Assembly (NCBI RefSeq): GCF_004138485.1
Contig: NZ_RYEV01000011.1
Coordinates: forward strand, 212,327 to 276,326
Direction: 5' to 3'
Source: Peristeroidobacter soli
Lineage (GTDB): Bacteria > Pseudomonadota > Gammaproteobacteria > Steroidobacterales > Steroidobacteraceae
DNA length: 64,000 nt
The first letter of the stretch is position 1; each line of letters opens with the position of its first letter. The notes below the pieces were generated by a model. That model was not told the DNA's origin and ran no database searches. It saw nothing but the letters and a program-made list of their open reading frames with translations. This document shows positions 1 to 9,797 of this stretch, piece by piece. The translations under genes were made by a program, and so were the position numbers.

Positions 1-912
1 CTGTTCGGCCTCGACACTCTTCTGCGCGTGCCCGCGTTTTCGCAGGTGAGCGAACACGTGCCGGATATCGACACCGCGTACCGCTTCGACAACGACACCA
101 CCCTCGCCATATTGGCGGGCTTTGCGCACAACCGGCGCGTTCTCGTGCAGGGCTTCCATGGCACCGGCAAGTCCACCCACATCGAGCAGATCGCCGCTCG
201 GTTGAATTGGCCTTGTCTGCGCGTCAATCTGGATAGTCATATCAGCCGTATCGATCTCATCGGCAGGGATGTGATCGTCGTGAAGGATGGCAAGCAGGTG
301 ACGGAATACCGCGAGGGCTTACTGCCGTGGGCGCTTCAGCACGCCTGCGCACTCGTGTTCGACGAGTACGATGCCGGTCGGCCCGATGTGATGTTCGTGA
401 TCCAGCGAGTCCTGGAAGTGGAAGGCAAGCTCACCTTGCTCGATCAGAATCGCGTCATCCGGCCTCATCCGGCATTCCGCCTGTTCGCGACGGCTAACAC
501 CGTGGGGCTCGGCGACACCACCGGCCTGTACCACGGCACGCAGTTGATCAACCAGGCGCAGCTGGATCGCTGGAACATCGTCGCGACGCTCAATTACCTG
601 CGGGAAGATGAAGAAGTTGCCATCGTCCTGGCCAAGGTGCCCTCGCTCGTTCAGCGACGCGATCTGGTGCGAGCCATGGTGGCGTTGGCGGGACTGACGC
701 GCCAGAGCTTTGCCCAGGGAGATATCGCGACGGTCATGTCGCCGCGCACGGTCATTTCCTGGGCCGAGAACGTCGAGATCTTCGGTGACGCGGCTACCGC
801 ATTTCGCGTGTCGTTCTTCAATCGCTGTGATGAAGGGGATCGACCCGCCATCGCCGAGCTGTTTCAGCGTTGCTTCGATACGGAGCTAGCTGCGAGCGCC
901 GTGCAGAGTTGA
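1..912 (+). CDS. cobS: Cobaltochelatase subunit CobS (AAA+ ATPase), 5' end outside window
   Basis: CobS is the MoxR-like AAA+ motor of the aerobic CobNST cobaltochelatase, which inserts Co2+ into hydrogenobyrinic acid a,c-diamide during B12 synthesis. The frame is open from base 1 and the first codons (LFGLDTLLRVPAF) already match the N-terminal part of CobS, so the gene starts upstream; the GTG at 28 is internal. Walker A (GFHGTGKSTH) is at visible residues 51-60, Walker B is LVFDEYD, and the sensor stretch FATANTVGLGDTTGLYHG is intact. The gene ends in the usual place (about 303 residues visible). cobT follows after 42 bases. CobN is not in the window. The family identification is firm; whether this copy serves B12 synthesis or another metal cofactor is inference. 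Confidence 0.93.
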   Translation: MFGLDTLLRVPAFSQVSEHVPDIDTAYRFDNDTTLAILAGFAHNRRVLVQGFHGTGKSTHIEQIAARLNWPCLRVNLDSHISRIDLIGRDVIVVKDGKQVTEYREGLLPWALQHACALVFDEYDAGRPDVMFVIQRVLEVEGKLTLLDQNRVIRPHPAFRLFATANTVGLGDTTGLYHGTQLINQAQLDRWNIVATLNYLREDEEVAIVLAKVPSLVQRRDLVRAMVALAGLTRQSFAQGDIATVMSPRTVISWAENVEIFGDAATAFRVSFFNRCDEGDRPAIAELFQRCFDTELAASAVQS

Positions 913-954
913 CGAGGAGTCATCGCATATAGCACGTGGCAGTTGCGAGCGATC

Positions 955-2790
955 ATGACCTTCGATCTTAACGTGGAGATATTCGAGCGTGCGACGACGC
1001 TTGCCGTTCGGTCGATCGCGCGGCAGCCAGAAGTGGCGGTGACATTTGCCGCGGAACCCGTCGGCGTGGCTCAAGGGCAGGTGAATCTCCCGCCTGTCTC
1101 TCGTCCTCCGTCTCGGACTGACATTGTTGTCATTCGCGGTATGGCGGATGCCTGTGCACTTCGTCTTCGTTACCACGACCCGCAGATCCATGCACGATAC
1201 GTGCGTGGAGATACTTTGGCTCGCGCGGCATTCGAGGCGCTCGAGCAATCGCGCTGCGAATCTCTGGGAGCACGGCGCTTTTCGGGTGTCGCTCACAATC
1301 TCAAGTACGTTCTTCAGGAGCATTGCAGGCAGCGCGCTCTTGATCGAGCTCGGTCCAGAGCCGAGGTGCCGTTGCTCGATGCGCTTCGCGTCATTGCCTT
1401 CCAAGTCTTCACTGGGGAAGTCTCGTCGTCGCCCGCCAAGCGCGCTGCCTCACTGTGGCGGGAATGGCTCGACGATCGAGTGGCGCCATCGCCCTTGGGG
1501 CACTTGCCCAAGCTCCTTCATGACCAGGCGGCATTCGCAGCCGAAGCGTATCGGCTTCTCGAGTCGATGGGGCTGGATACCTCGCGGATCGAGAATGCCG
1601 ATGACCGCACGAGTGAAGAGCAGAATTTCTTCGGTGCCGATCAACCGTCTCTCGATCCTGTGAATGCCGATGTTGCGAGGACGCCGGACGGTGGCTTCGT
1701 TAGTGAAGCGCAGGCGTTGGGGGAGCGCGCAGTCGAGCAGCAGCCATCGATCGAGGACGCAGATGGCGACTCGTTCGCTCATGAGCCGGCTGCGCCGGGC
1801 CATCAGGGAGAGTCCGTCGGCGGACCCCGCACGAGTTATCGTGCCTTTACCACACGATATGACGAGATCGTCGCGGCCGCCGAGCTTTGTGACGGCCGCG
1901 AGTTGCTGCAGCTTCGACAGCAGCTCGATCAACAGCTGCGTCCTATCGAATCGGTGACCGCGCGTCTGGCGAATCGCCTGCTGCGTCAGCTGATGGCCCA
2001 ACGAGCGTACAGTTGGGATTTCGAAGTCGAGGAGGGTGTCCTCGATGCGGGGCGTTTGGCGCGTATCGTGGCCGCTCCGCTATATCATCTGCCTTACAAA
2101 CGTGAGAAGCAGATCGACTACCGCGATACCGTGGTGAGTCTGTTGATCGACAACTCGGGTTCCATGAGTCGGCGGCCCATTGCGCTCGCCGCCCTTTCCG
2201 CGGAGTTGCTCGCGCGTACGCTCGAGCGCGGCGGTATCAAGGTCGAGATTCTGGGGTTTACGACTACCGCGCGTAAAGGCGGGCGGTCACGCGATGATTG
2301 GCGGAAGCGTGGCGAGCCACGCCTTCCCGGACGGCTGAACGATCTACGACACATCGTCTATAAATCAGCCGATGAGCCCTGGCGACGAGCACGGCGCAAC
2401 CTTGGATTGATGCTTCGTGAGGGGCTGCTGAAGGAGAATATCGATGGCGAGGCGTTGTTGTGGGCGCATCGGCGGCTCATCGCCCGACCCGAGCAACGAC
2501 GGATCCTGATGATGATCTCCGATGGCGCGCCGGTCGATGACGCAACGCTCTGCGTCAACCCCGGCAACTATTTGCAGGAGCATCTTCGCGCGGTCATCGG
2601 CTGGATCGAGGCGCAGTCCGATATCGAGCTGATGGCGATCGGCATCGGTCATGACGTCTCGCGTTACTACAAACGGGCTGTAACCATCAGGGATGTGGAG
2701 CGACTTCCCCTGGTGCTGCTGGAGCAGCTCATCGAGCTGTTCGACGAGCGCCGCTCAGGTCGCAACGCCCGCCGACACCTCAAGAAGTAG
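955..2790 (+). CDS. cobT: Cobaltochelatase subunit CobT (VWA domain)
   Basis: CobT partners CobS in the cobaltochelatase chaperone ring. The 611-residue protein has a CobT N-terminal region, an acidic low-complexity middle (about residues 200-290), and a C-terminal von Willebrand A domain with the MIDAS motif DNSGSMS at residues 399-405. I chose ATG 955 over the in-frame TTG at 943 because the typical N-terminus follows it; no strong ribosome-binding site decides this. It lies 42 bases after cobS in the same direction. Its 3' end overlaps by 11 bases the tail of the convergent xdhC gene, so the two units meet tail to tail. Confidence 0.92.
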   Translation: MTFDLNVEIFERATTLAVRSIARQPEVAVTFAAEPVGVAQGQVNLPPVSRPPSRTDIVVIRGMADACALRLRYHDPQIHARYVRGDTLARAAFEALEQSRCESLGARRFSGVAHNLKYVLQEHCRQRALDRARSRAEVPLLDALRVIAFQVFTGEVSSSPAKRAASLWREWLDDRVAPSPLGHLPKLLHDQAAFAAEAYRLLESMGLDTSRIENADDRTSEEQNFFGADQPSLDPVNADVARTPDGGFVSEAQALGERAVEQQPSIEDADGDSFAHEPAAPGHQGESVGGPRTSYRAFTTRYDEIVAAAELCDGRELLQLRQQLDQQLRPIESVTARLANRLLRQLMAQRAYSWDFEVEEGVLDAGRLARIVAAPLYHLPYKREKQIDYRDTVVSLLIDNSGSMSRRPIALAALSAELLARTLERGGIKVEILGFTTTARKGGRSRDDWRKRGEPRLPGRLNDLRHIVYKSADEPWRRARRNLGLMLREGLLKENIDGEALLWAHRRLIARPEQRRILMMISDGAPVDDATLCVNPGNYLQEHLRAVIGWIEAQSDIELMAIGIGHDVSRYYKRAVTIRDVERLPLVLLEQLIELFDERRSGRNARRHLKK

Positions 2791-3835
2791 GCGGCTGGTA
2801 GGCCGAGCCTTTGAACACGAAAGCATGCACCTGCGAGACGATGGCAAGCGCAATGGACTCCGGTGTTCGACCGCCGAGCGCAAATCCCACCGGGCTATGC
2901 AAGCGAGAACGCAGTCGCTGCGCCAGATTGCCAAGATCATTCATCAACTGCTGGCGCCGCCGGGCCGGGCCGAGCAGGCCGACGTAAGGAATATTGGCAT
3001 GCGCGAGCGTTCGCAAGTGAACCAAGTCCGACGGTAGATGGTGACTCATCACGACCGCAGCCGAGAAGCTCGCGAGATCGATGTTCTCGCCGACGCGATC
3101 GGTCGGGGTGAGCACAACGTTCTCGGCAGCGGGAAAATGCGATGCCTGGGCATAGGCTGGACGGTGGTCTGCAAGTGTGACTTTCCATCCCAGGCGCGCG
3201 GCGAAATCGACGACGGGGATGGCATCGGGCCCGGCGCCGAGCAGCAGCAGACGTGGCGGAAGCCATAACGGCAGCGCGAACAGTTTCCACGAAGGAGAGA
3301 TTGAGCTCGCCCACCCCGTCTCGGCGCGCTCCGCGGCGTCCTGTAACGCGAAGTGAACCTGATCTCCTTGTGTTCCATTGGGAACCACGACGGTTCCGAC
3401 GGGCGTATTCGTGTCCGCTGATTCGGTGACGATGCCGACAGCGGTCCGGGTGTGACTGAGCAGTGCCTGGCTGAGGTGTGCCAGAGGCTGCCATTGTGTG
3501 TCCGGCCCGACCCGCAGCAGCAACACTTCCATGGCTCCTTCGCATCCCAGTCCGATGCCCCACAGTGCATCGTCCGTCCCGCGCGTATCGTATGTCACGA
3601 GCTTGGGCTCGCCGGTGTCTATCACTCGTCGGGCATGATGCCCGAGGTCGCCTTCGAGGCAGCCGCCTGAAATCAACCCGGCATACTCTCCGCTGGCCGC
3701 GATGAGAATGAGCGCCCCTGGTTTGCGGTACGTCGAGCCGATGGTGTTTATGAGCACGCCCAGCGCAACGGCGCGGCCGGCATCGCGTTCACGCTCGAAC
3801 AGAGGCAGCAGAGGATCCAGGGGGGCGTTATGCAT
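2780..3835 (-). CDS. XdhC/CoxI-family molybdenum-cofactor insertion protein
   Basis: XdhC-family proteins bind molybdopterin cofactor, promote its sulfuration and hand it to xanthine-dehydrogenase-type hydroxylases. This 351-residue protein is full length: an N-terminal XdhC_CoxI domain ([13 protein letters not shown], then SGGCLEGDL near residues 57-65) and a C-terminal Rossmann domain beginning [14 protein letters not shown]. It is transcribed away from the molybdenum hydroxylase large subunit at 5607, probably with the acyl-CoA dehydrogenase gene 37 bases upstream. The hydroxylase encoded in this cluster is the obvious client (inference). Confidence 0.9.
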   Translation of the reverse strand: MHNAPLDPLLPLFERERDAGRAVALGVLINTIGSTYRKPGALILIAASGEYAGLISGGCLEGDLGHHARRVIDTGEPKLVTYDTRGTDDALWGIGLGCEGAMEVLLLRVGPDTQWQPLAHLSQALLSHTRTAVGIVTESADTNTPVGTVVVPNGTQGDQVHFALQDAAERAETGWASSISPSWKLFALPLWLPPRLLLLGAGPDAIPVVDFAARLGWKVTLADHRPAYAQASHFPAAENVVLTPTDRVGENIDLASFSAAVVMSHHLPSDLVHLRTLAHANIPYVGLLGPARRRQQLMNDLGNLAQRLRSRLHSPVGFALGGRTPESIALAIVSQVHAFVFKGSAYQPPTS

Positions 3836-3872
3836 TGCCGGTTACCAGACCGATCACAAAAGGGCGCGACGA

Positions 3873-5018
3873 TTATGCGGCGAGCGGACCGCCCAGCGCT
3901 GCCAGTCGCTTCAGGTGGAAGTCCGCGTCCCCGAACGTGCTATCGATCATCGTCAGGCGTTTGAAGTAGTGTCCGATGCGCGCCTCCATGGTCAGACCGA
4001 TGCCGCCATGAAGCTGGACGGATTGTTGACCGATGAACCTGGCCGATCGCCCGATTTGCACCTTGGCGGACGCCACGGCTTTGCTTCGCTCGCCGGGCTC
4101 CAGTTCGGTGGCCATGGCGGCGTACATGGCGATGCCGCGGGCCTGTTCGAGCGCGACGAACATATCCGCGGCTCGGTGCTGTAAGGCTTGGAACGATCCG
4201 ATGGCCGCGCCGAACTGCCGACGGGTCTTGAGATATTCCACCGTGATTTTCAGTGCCTCGTCCATGGCGCCGACGGCCTCGCAACACAATGCAATCCGGG
4301 CTTCATCGACCACCCGTTCGATCATTGGAAGCGCATTTTCCGGATTGCCAATAACAGCATCCGGGCCGACCTCGACACCTGCAAAGGAGATGTCGGCGGC
4401 GCGCATCGAATCCTGGGTCGAATAGCCTTTGACCGTGACGCCCGGTGCGTCGGCAGGCACGAGAAACGCGCCGATGCCTTTGTGGTCGCGATGAGAACCA
4501 GCCGTGCGCGCGGTGACTACCAGTGTCGAGGCGCTATCCCCGTGCCACACTACATACTTCTGGCCGTCGAGGATGTAGCCGGCGCCCGTGCGCTTTGCTG
4601 TGCTGGTCACGTCATTGAGATCGTCGCGCGAGTGCTTCTCGAGCTGAGCGAACGCCATGGTTTTCGAGCCGTCGATGAGGCTCGGCACGTAAGCCGCACG
4701 CTGTGCATCCGTCCCGCCGTGCCTCAGAAATCCGCCAGCCACCACGATGGAGGTGAGGTAGGGCTCCAGGCACAGTGCCCGGCCCAGCGCCTCCATGATG
4801 ATCATCGTCTCGATGGGCCCGGCGCCGATGCCGCCATCCGCCTCGGCGAAAGGGGCCGCGAGCAGTCCCTGGTCGGCAAACTGCTTCCACACCGGCTCGC
4901 TCCAGCCCTTCGGTTGTGCCGCCGCAGCTTTGCGTTGTGTAAAGCCATACTGATCGCTCAGCAGACTCTCGACGCTGTCCTTGAGCAGGCGCTGCTCGTC
5001 GGTGAAATCAAAATCCAT
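3873..5018 (-). CDS. Acyl-CoA dehydrogenase family protein
   Basis: The 381-residue protein has the N-terminal, middle and C-terminal domains of FAD-dependent acyl-CoA dehydrogenases, including DEALKITVEYLKTRRQFG and the C-terminal QLHGGIGLTMEARIGHYFKR. These enzymes form a trans-2,3 double bond in an acyl-CoA thioester and pass electrons to ETF. The gene heads a minus-strand unit with xdhC. Its place in a ring-cleavage cluster is not explained: no CoA ligase is encoded nearby. It could act on a downstream dicarboxylate-CoA or belong to another pathway. Confidence 0.9.
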   Translation of the reverse strand: MDFDFTDEQRLLKDSVESLLSDQYGFTQRKAAAAQPKGWSEPVWKQFADQGLLAAPFAEADGGIGAGPIETMIIMEALGRALCLEPYLTSIVVAGGFLRHGGTDAQRAAYVPSLIDGSKTMAFAQLEKHSRDDLNDVTSTAKRTGAGYILDGQKYVVWHGDSASTLVVTARTAGSHRDHKGIGAFLVPADAPGVTVKGYSTQDSMRAADISFAGVEVGPDAVIGNPENALPMIERVVDEARIALCCEAVGAMDEALKITVEYLKTRRQFGAAIGSFQALQHRAADMFVALEQARGIAMYAAMATELEPGERSKAVASAKVQIGRSARFIGQQSVQLHGGIGLTMEARIGHYFKRLTMIDSTFGDADFHLKRLAALGGPLAA

Positions 5019-5330
5019 TGCGCAGCTCCCGATTGCCGGCTCGATATGACATTAGTTTCATTTTCGCCGTCGAGGGCGCTTCTCGGGTAAGACCGACGAG
5101 GTGCGTGGTGGGCATCTTCGTGCCTGGGAAAGTTGGTGCAGGGGCCATTACGACGTCAATCATGGACTAAGCTCGGTCTGAGATTCAGGTCATCCAGGCA
5201 ATGAGGAGCGGGAGTGCAGTGCTGAAAACAGCACGATGTGCACATAGTGGACCATAGAGCCGTCGGTCACGACGGTCAAGTGGCGTAGCTTTCGGGTGCT
5301 GCGAATCGGTGCACGGCCCGGTCGCGGGCG

Positions 5331-5486
5331 TCAGCGGACCGGCGAGAGGAGTAGGGATTCGCGATGATTTTCCGGCCGGAATTCGCTGGGCAATCCACTC
5401 TCCCGGAGCGCGTCCACGGCGGCCTTGACCGCCGTGTCGATCCGCCCTAGCATCGAATATGTGAACAGCGTGCTGAATATCGTCAT
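5331..5486 (-). CDS. Possible small protein or gene fragment, 51 residues
   Basis: In the 588-base gap between the divergent dehydrogenase and hydroxylase genes, this minus-strand frame encodes MTIFSTLFTYSMLGRIDTAV... and ends LLLSPVR. Its composition is protein-like (amphipathic stretch DTAVKAAVDALRESG) but I recognise no family, there is no good ribosome-binding site, and it overlaps the shared promoter motif at 5447-5482. It may be the leftover 3' end of a lost gene, or chance. I see no other gene in 5019-5606. Confidence 0.2.
   Translation of the reverse strand: MTIFSTLFTYSMLGRIDTAVKAAVDALRESGLPSEFRPENHRESLLLSPVR
5415..5436. other. Perfect 8-bp hairpin upstream of shared motif
   Basis: CACGGCGG at 5415-5422 pairs exactly with CCGCCGTG at 5429-5436 around a 6-base loop. 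It lies just before the promoter-proximal motif of the molybdenum hydroxylase gene. There is no following T-run, so it is not a classical terminator; it could be a protein-binding inverted repeat. Confidence 0.35.
5447..5482 (+). promoter_or_regulatory. Cluster A shared upstream motif, copy 1
   Basis: CTAG, then ATCGAATATGTGAAC, then a GCGT-containing tail. The copy at 22626 is nearly identical over its first half; more distant relatives are at 18555 and, on the minus strand, 21131-21096. Each points at the next cluster A gene, here the molybdenum hydroxylase large subunit 125 bases downstream. The binding factor is unknown. Confidence 0.55.
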
Positions 5487-5606
5487 CCCCGTGAGCCCCG
5501 GCGTCGCCTCGACGGCGCAGTCGAAAGTGCACGTCTGCGACGATCACGACTCAATTGAAGGGGAGGTCGAAGGCGTGCGTGGTGTGTGCGAGGCGGGTAG
5601 CCGCCG

Positions 5607-8000
5607 ATGAAGATCCATTCCCGCACCGATGCGAGCGCACCCTTGGTGGGTCAGCCGGTCCTGCGCCGCGAAGACGCCAGATTCCTCACCGGTCGCGGTT
5701 GCTATGTCGACGACCTCAAATTGCCAGGTATGGTGCACGCGGCGGTGTTGCGCAGTACCTTGGCGCATGGCCGAGTGAACAAGATCGATACTCGGGCGGC
5801 ACTGGCACACCCCGGCGTGCTCGCGGTGATCACTGCCAAAGATCTCGAAGGCGTGGCCTCCAAAATTCCGATGCCCGAGTACATGACGTTACCGGGCTAT
5901 GAGCGATACCTCCAATGGCCGATCGCGACCGATACCGTGCGCTACGTCGGTGAGCCGATTGCCATCGTCGTCGCCGAGAATCGCTACATCGCTGAAGACG
6001 CGCTGGAGCTCATCGATTTGAACATCGAGGAGCGTCCGGCGGTCACTACGATCGATCAGGCGCTGCGTAACGAAGTGCTGGTGCACGAGCAAGCAGGCAC
6101 AAATCTCGCATCAAACTACTATGTGAAGCGAGGAGACGTCGACGCCGCGTTCGCCTCTGCGTACTACACGCGTAAGGAGATCCTTCGTTGTCACCGGCAC
6201 ACGGGGATGCCGCTGGAAACCCGCGGCTACCTGGCTCAGTGGGATGAGTCAACGGGTGTGCTCACGTGTTGGGGAGCTTCAGCGATCCCACGCAGAACGC
6301 GCGATCGGCTCGCCGAGATGCTGCGGATGGACCGCGAAAAGATTGTCTATGTCGAGAACGACACCGGCGGCAATTTCGGTGTGCGCGGTCATTTCTATCC
6401 GGAAGATCTGCTCATCGCGTTCCTGGCGATGAAGTTGAAACGGCCCGTCAAATACATCGAGGATCGACGCGAGCACATTCTCGCTACCAAGCACTCGCGC
6501 GAGCAGAGCTGCGAAGTCGAGCTGGCGATCAACCAGGACGGCACGATCGCGGGCATGCGTGCCCGCTTGTTCACCGATCTTGGTGCATATGCGGGCGGCG
6601 GCGGCGGCGCGGTCGTGCCGGCAAAGACCGCACAGTTCATTCCCGGACCGTACAAGATCGACAATTACGCCTGCGAAGTGAACGTCGTCGTCACGAACAA
6701 GACACCCATTGGCACCTACCGAGGGCCAGGGCGGTACGAAGGCTATTTCTTTTGTGAGCGCATTTTCGACCTCGCGTGCGCCGATCTGGGACTGGATCCG
6801 ATCGAGTTCCGGCGCAAGAATCTCATTCGCGCCGAACAGATGCCCTACAACGGTGGCAAGCTCGTGCCGTTCTCCCCGGAGAGCGACTATGACACCGGCG
6901 ACTACCATCGAACGCTCACTCGCGCGCTGGAGCTCTTCGACTACGACAACCTCAAGTCGAAGTCCGGCACGTTGATCGACGGCAAGTGGCATGGCGTGGC
7001 GGTGTGCTGCTACCTGGACTCGACGGGCATGGGGCCGTCGGAGGATGCCCGCTGTGTCGTCAAGTCGCCAACCGAGGTCGAGGTGTACGTCGGATCGTCG
7101 AGCTCGGGCCAGGGCTTGGAAACGAGCATGGCCCAGATCGCTGCCGACCAACTCGGCCTGCCCTACGATTCCTTCCGTATATTTCATGGCAGCACCCACT
7201 ATGTCGAAAACGGCAATGGCCATGGTCATAGTCGTAATGCCGTGCAGGGTGGCAGTGCTGTCTTCATCGCCGCGAACAATCTGATCGCTGAAATCCTGAG
7301 CCTGGCATCGCTTCGCTACAACGAAGCGCGAGACAACCTCGAGTACCGCGGCGGCGCGATCTTTCGGAAGGGTGAGTCCGAGCCGGTTGCGACATTCGAG
7401 CAGCTCGTACAGTCCGCTCAAGCGACCGATACGATCGACCGACTGCAGGCAACCGGAACCTACAAGAACAGCGCCCTCACTTATAGTTACGGCGCGCAGG
7501 CCGCTCATGTGGCCGTCGACCCGGAGACCGCCATGGTCGACGTGGTCCGCTTCCTGACCGTCGAGGATATCGGCAGGGCCATCAATCCGATGATCGTCCA
7601 TGGGCAGACCATCGGTGCCTCGCTGCAAGGCTTGAGCGGCACCTTCCTGGAAGAGTTCGTGTACGACGAGACAGGGCAGATCCTCACCGGCAGTCTCGCC
7701 GATTATCTGGTTGCCACGGCAACGGACTTTCCGAGCCTCGAGGCCGAAACGCTCGAGGAAGCGCGTTCGAAACTCAACCCGCTGGGTGTCAAGGGTGCGG
7801 GGGAGGGGGGCATCTCGGCGACCGGAGCGGTGCTGGCAAATGCGGTGTCGAATGCGCTCGCGTCCATCGGTGTGCGAGTCAATGACTTGCCTATCTCGCC
7901 CAATAATCTGTCGCGCTTGATTCGTGATGCCAAGGCGTCCAAAGCCACTGGAGCGCCGGTGGGCGAAAGCGTCAGACTCAGCATCAGTCATGGAATCTGA
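5607..8000 (+). CDS. Molybdenum hydroxylase large subunit (xanthine dehydrogenase/CoxL family)
   Basis: This 797-residue catalytic subunit carries the molybdopterin-cytosine-dinucleotide site of a three-subunit hydroxylase that adds water-derived oxygen to an N-heterocycle or aldehyde. The first domain (to about residue 130) is the a/b-hammerhead; the rest is the two-part Mo-binding region. The active-site loop reads GTYRGPGR at residues 369-376, lacking the Cys of form I CO dehydrogenase (AYRCSFR), so this is not a CO dehydrogenase. The conserved catalytic glutamate sits in KGAGEGG (Glu733). The FAD and 2Fe-2S subunits are 4 kb downstream, beyond the importer and dioxygenase genes, an unusual split order. 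A pyridine-carboxylate dehydrogenase role is inferred from neighbours. Confidence 0.92.
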   Translation: MKIHSRTDASAPLVGQPVLRREDARFLTGRGCYVDDLKLPGMVHAAVLRSTLAHGRVNKIDTRAALAHPGVLAVITAKDLEGVASKIPMPEYMTLPGYERYLQWPIATDTVRYVGEPIAIVVAENRYIAEDALELIDLNIEERPAVTTIDQALRNEVLVHEQAGTNLASNYYVKRGDVDAAFASAYYTRKEILRCHRHTGMPLETRGYLAQWDESTGVLTCWGASAIPRRTRDRLAEMLRMDREKIVYVENDTGGNFGVRGHFYPEDLLIAFLAMKLKRPVKYIEDRREHILATKHSREQSCEVELAINQDGTIAGMRARLFTDLGAYAGGGGGAVVPAKTAQFIPGPYKIDNYACEVNVVVTNKTPIGTYRGPGRYEGYFFCERIFDLACADLGLDPIEFRRKNLIRAEQMPYNGGKLVPFSPESDYDTGDYHRTLTRALELFDYDNLKSKSGTLIDGKWHGVAVCCYLDSTGMGPSEDARCVVKSPTEVEVYVGSSSSGQGLETSMAQIAADQLGLPYDSFRIFHGSTHYVENGNGHGHSRNAVQGGSAVFIAANNLIAEILSLASLRYNEARDNLEYRGGAIFRKGESEPVATFEQLVQSAQATDTIDRLQATGTYKNSALTYSYGAQAAHVAVDPETAMVDVVRFLTVEDIGRAINPMIVHGQTIGASLQGLSGTFLEEFVYDETGQILTGSLADYLVATATDFPSLEAETLEEARSKLNPLGVKGAGEGGISATGAVLANAVSNALASIGVRVNDLPISPNNLSRLIRDAKASKATGAPVGESVRLSISHGI

Positions 8001-8060
8001 CTGTTATCGAACCACCATGTCCGCTGGCCGTGACATGCTTGGAGACAAAAAGGCAGCTTT

Positions 8061-8897
8061 GTGAAAGTGATGACCATACCTTCTCGCGATGTCAGACCCA
8101 GTGCGTCGCCTGGGCAACCCGCAATGGCGGCCGCGGGGGCGAGTGAGATCCTGCGTGTCGATGATATGTCGGTGGTCTATCCGAGCAGCCGAGGACCGAT
8201 CTCGGCCGTCTCGAATCTATCGATGAGTATGAACGCCGGCGAGTTCGTGTCCATTCTCGGGCCCTCGGGTTGTGGCAAGTCGACTCTGCTGAACGTACTT
8301 GCCGGTTTGCAGAAGGCATCCAGTGGGCAGGCGTCGCTGTTCGGTAAGCCCGTTGACGGTCAACCCCACCGAAACATCGGCATCGTATTTCAGCAGGCCA
8401 GGCTGTTGCCATGGCTGACGGTGCTCGAGAACATTTTCATTCCTATCGATGCCATGCGACTGAAGCGGGCAGACTACCTCGACCGCGCGCATGCCCTGTT
8501 GAAGCTCGTGGGCTTGCCGAAGTTTGCCAAGCACTATCCGGATGAGTTGTCCGGAGGAATGCAGCAGCGCGTCGGGTTGGCCAGGTCAATGATCCACGAT
8601 CCAAAACTGATTCTGATGGATGAGCCCTTCGCTGCGCTCGATGCCATGACACGCGAGCGTATGTCGGTTGAATTGCAGGAGATCCTTGGTAAGAGCAAGC
8701 AGAGCGTATTGTTCATTACGCACAGTATTCCCGAAGCCGTGTTTCTTTCGGATCGGGTCCTCATGATGTCCTCATCGCCGGGACGGTTCATCGAGGAAGT
8801 CCATGTGCCACTCAAGCGGCCGCGCGCCCTCGACGCCATGGCTTCTGGTGAGTTTGCGGAACTGTGCGGTCGCCTGCGCAAGCTGTACAAGCACTGA
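8061..8897 (+). CDS. ABC importer ATPase, SsuB/TauB type
   Basis: ATP-binding subunit of a nitrate/sulfonate/taurine-type importer. Walker A GPSGCGKST is at residues 67-75, the Q-loop is in FQQARLLPW, the signature is LSGGMQQR and Walker B is LILMDEPFAALD. GTG 8061 has AAAAGG about nine bases upstream. An unusually long N-terminus (about 30 residues) precedes the fold; ATG 8070 is an alternative start. The permease starts 11 bases after the stop, so the two are one unit; the likely receptor is the binding protein at 10866. Substrate is probably the heterocyclic acid degraded by this cluster (inference). Confidence 0.95.
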   Translation: MKVMTIPSRDVRPSASPGQPAMAAAGASEILRVDDMSVVYPSSRGPISAVSNLSMSMNAGEFVSILGPSGCGKSTLLNVLAGLQKASSGQASLFGKPVDGQPHRNIGIVFQQARLLPWLTVLENIFIPIDAMRLKRADYLDRAHALLKLVGLPKFAKHYPDELSGGMQQRVGLARSMIHDPKLILMDEPFAALDAMTRERMSVELQEILGKSKQSVLFITHSIPEAVFLSDRVLMMSSSPGRFIEEVHVPLKRPRALDAMASGEFAELCGRLRKLYKH

Positions 8898-8908
8898 GGT
8901 CAGATGTA

Positions 8909-9751
8909 ATGAGTGACTCCACTAACACGGTCGCACTTACTGCGCATAATCAGACGACGCCATCGTTCTACAGCTTCGAACGGATCTCCTCGGTCCTGTA
9001 TCCGACGATCACGCTGGCCGCGCTCCTGATCATCTGGCAGACATCGGTCGCATACTTCAATGTCCCGCAGTACATCTTTCCGAGCCTGACCGACGTGCTG
9101 CGCGAGCTATGGGTTGGTTTCGTCGATGGCGGTACGCTGTATCCTCATCTTGCCTACACGCTGAAGTCGGCATTGACGGGATATCTCCTCGGCTGCGGTG
9201 CCGCTATCGTCGTAGGAGCGCTGCTTGCCGAATCGCGTGCGTTCGAGAAGTTCGTCTATCCGCTCATCATCGGCCTGCAGTCGACACCGAAGATTGCGAT
9301 CGCGCCCTTGTTGATGGTGTGGTTGGGTTACGGTTTGTCCTCCAAGATCGCAATGGTGGCCATGATGTGCTTCTTCCCGTTGTTCGTGAACACGGTGCAG
9401 GGCATCCGTCAGACCGATCCCGCGTTGTTGAACATGATGCGGGCGTTCTCGGCGCCGACCTGGCTGACGTTCTTTCGCGTCAAGATGTTTGCCGCGACGT
9501 CGAACATCTTCGCGGGCTTGCAGATCACCATCGTGTTCGCGTTTATCGGTGCCATCGTGAGTGAGTTCCTGGGCTCCTCCGAAGGCCTGGGTTATTTGAT
9601 TCAGTCCGCGATGGCGAATTTCAACACGCCAGTGATGTTCGCAGCGATCGTCACGCTGATCGCGCTGTCTTTGATAGGAACCGCTTTCGTCCAGTGGGTA
9701 CACCGTAAGGTCGCCTTTTGGGACCGCACGATGCGGAACAAAGGCCGCTGA
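8909..9751 (+). CDS. ABC importer permease, SsuC/TauC type
   Basis: The 280-residue inner-membrane permease has about six hydrophobic segments and the BPD_transp_1 EAA-loop region (around LLNMMRAFSAPTWLTFFRVKM) that contacts the ATPase. ATG 8909 gives MSDSTNTV...; a longer in-frame start at 8864 would overlap the ATPase gene and is unlikely. It follows the ATPase by 11 bases and precedes the dioxygenase gene by 46 bases, consistent with one transcript for uptake and ring cleavage. Confidence 0.94.
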   Translation: MSDSTNTVALTAHNQTTPSFYSFERISSVLYPTITLAALLIIWQTSVAYFNVPQYIFPSLTDVLRELWVGFVDGGTLYPHLAYTLKSALTGYLLGCGAAIVVGALLAESRAFEKFVYPLIIGLQSTPKIAIAPLLMVWLGYGLSSKIAMVAMMCFFPLFVNTVQGIRQTDPALLNMMRAFSAPTWLTFFRVKMFAATSNIFAGLQITIVFAFIGAIVSEFLGSSEGLGYLIQSAMANFNTPVMFAAIVTLIALSLIGTAFVQWVHRKVAFWDRTMRNKGR

Positions 9752-9797
9752 GCTCATTTCAATACGGAACGCCGGATAACGTTGGTCGGAGTTGCAC

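Noticed and set aside
5607..8000. Carbon monoxide dehydrogenase large subunit
   Set aside because: CoxG and XdhC are present, but the active-site loop is GTYRGPGR with no Cys in place of the AYRCSFR motif of form I CO dehydrogenase.
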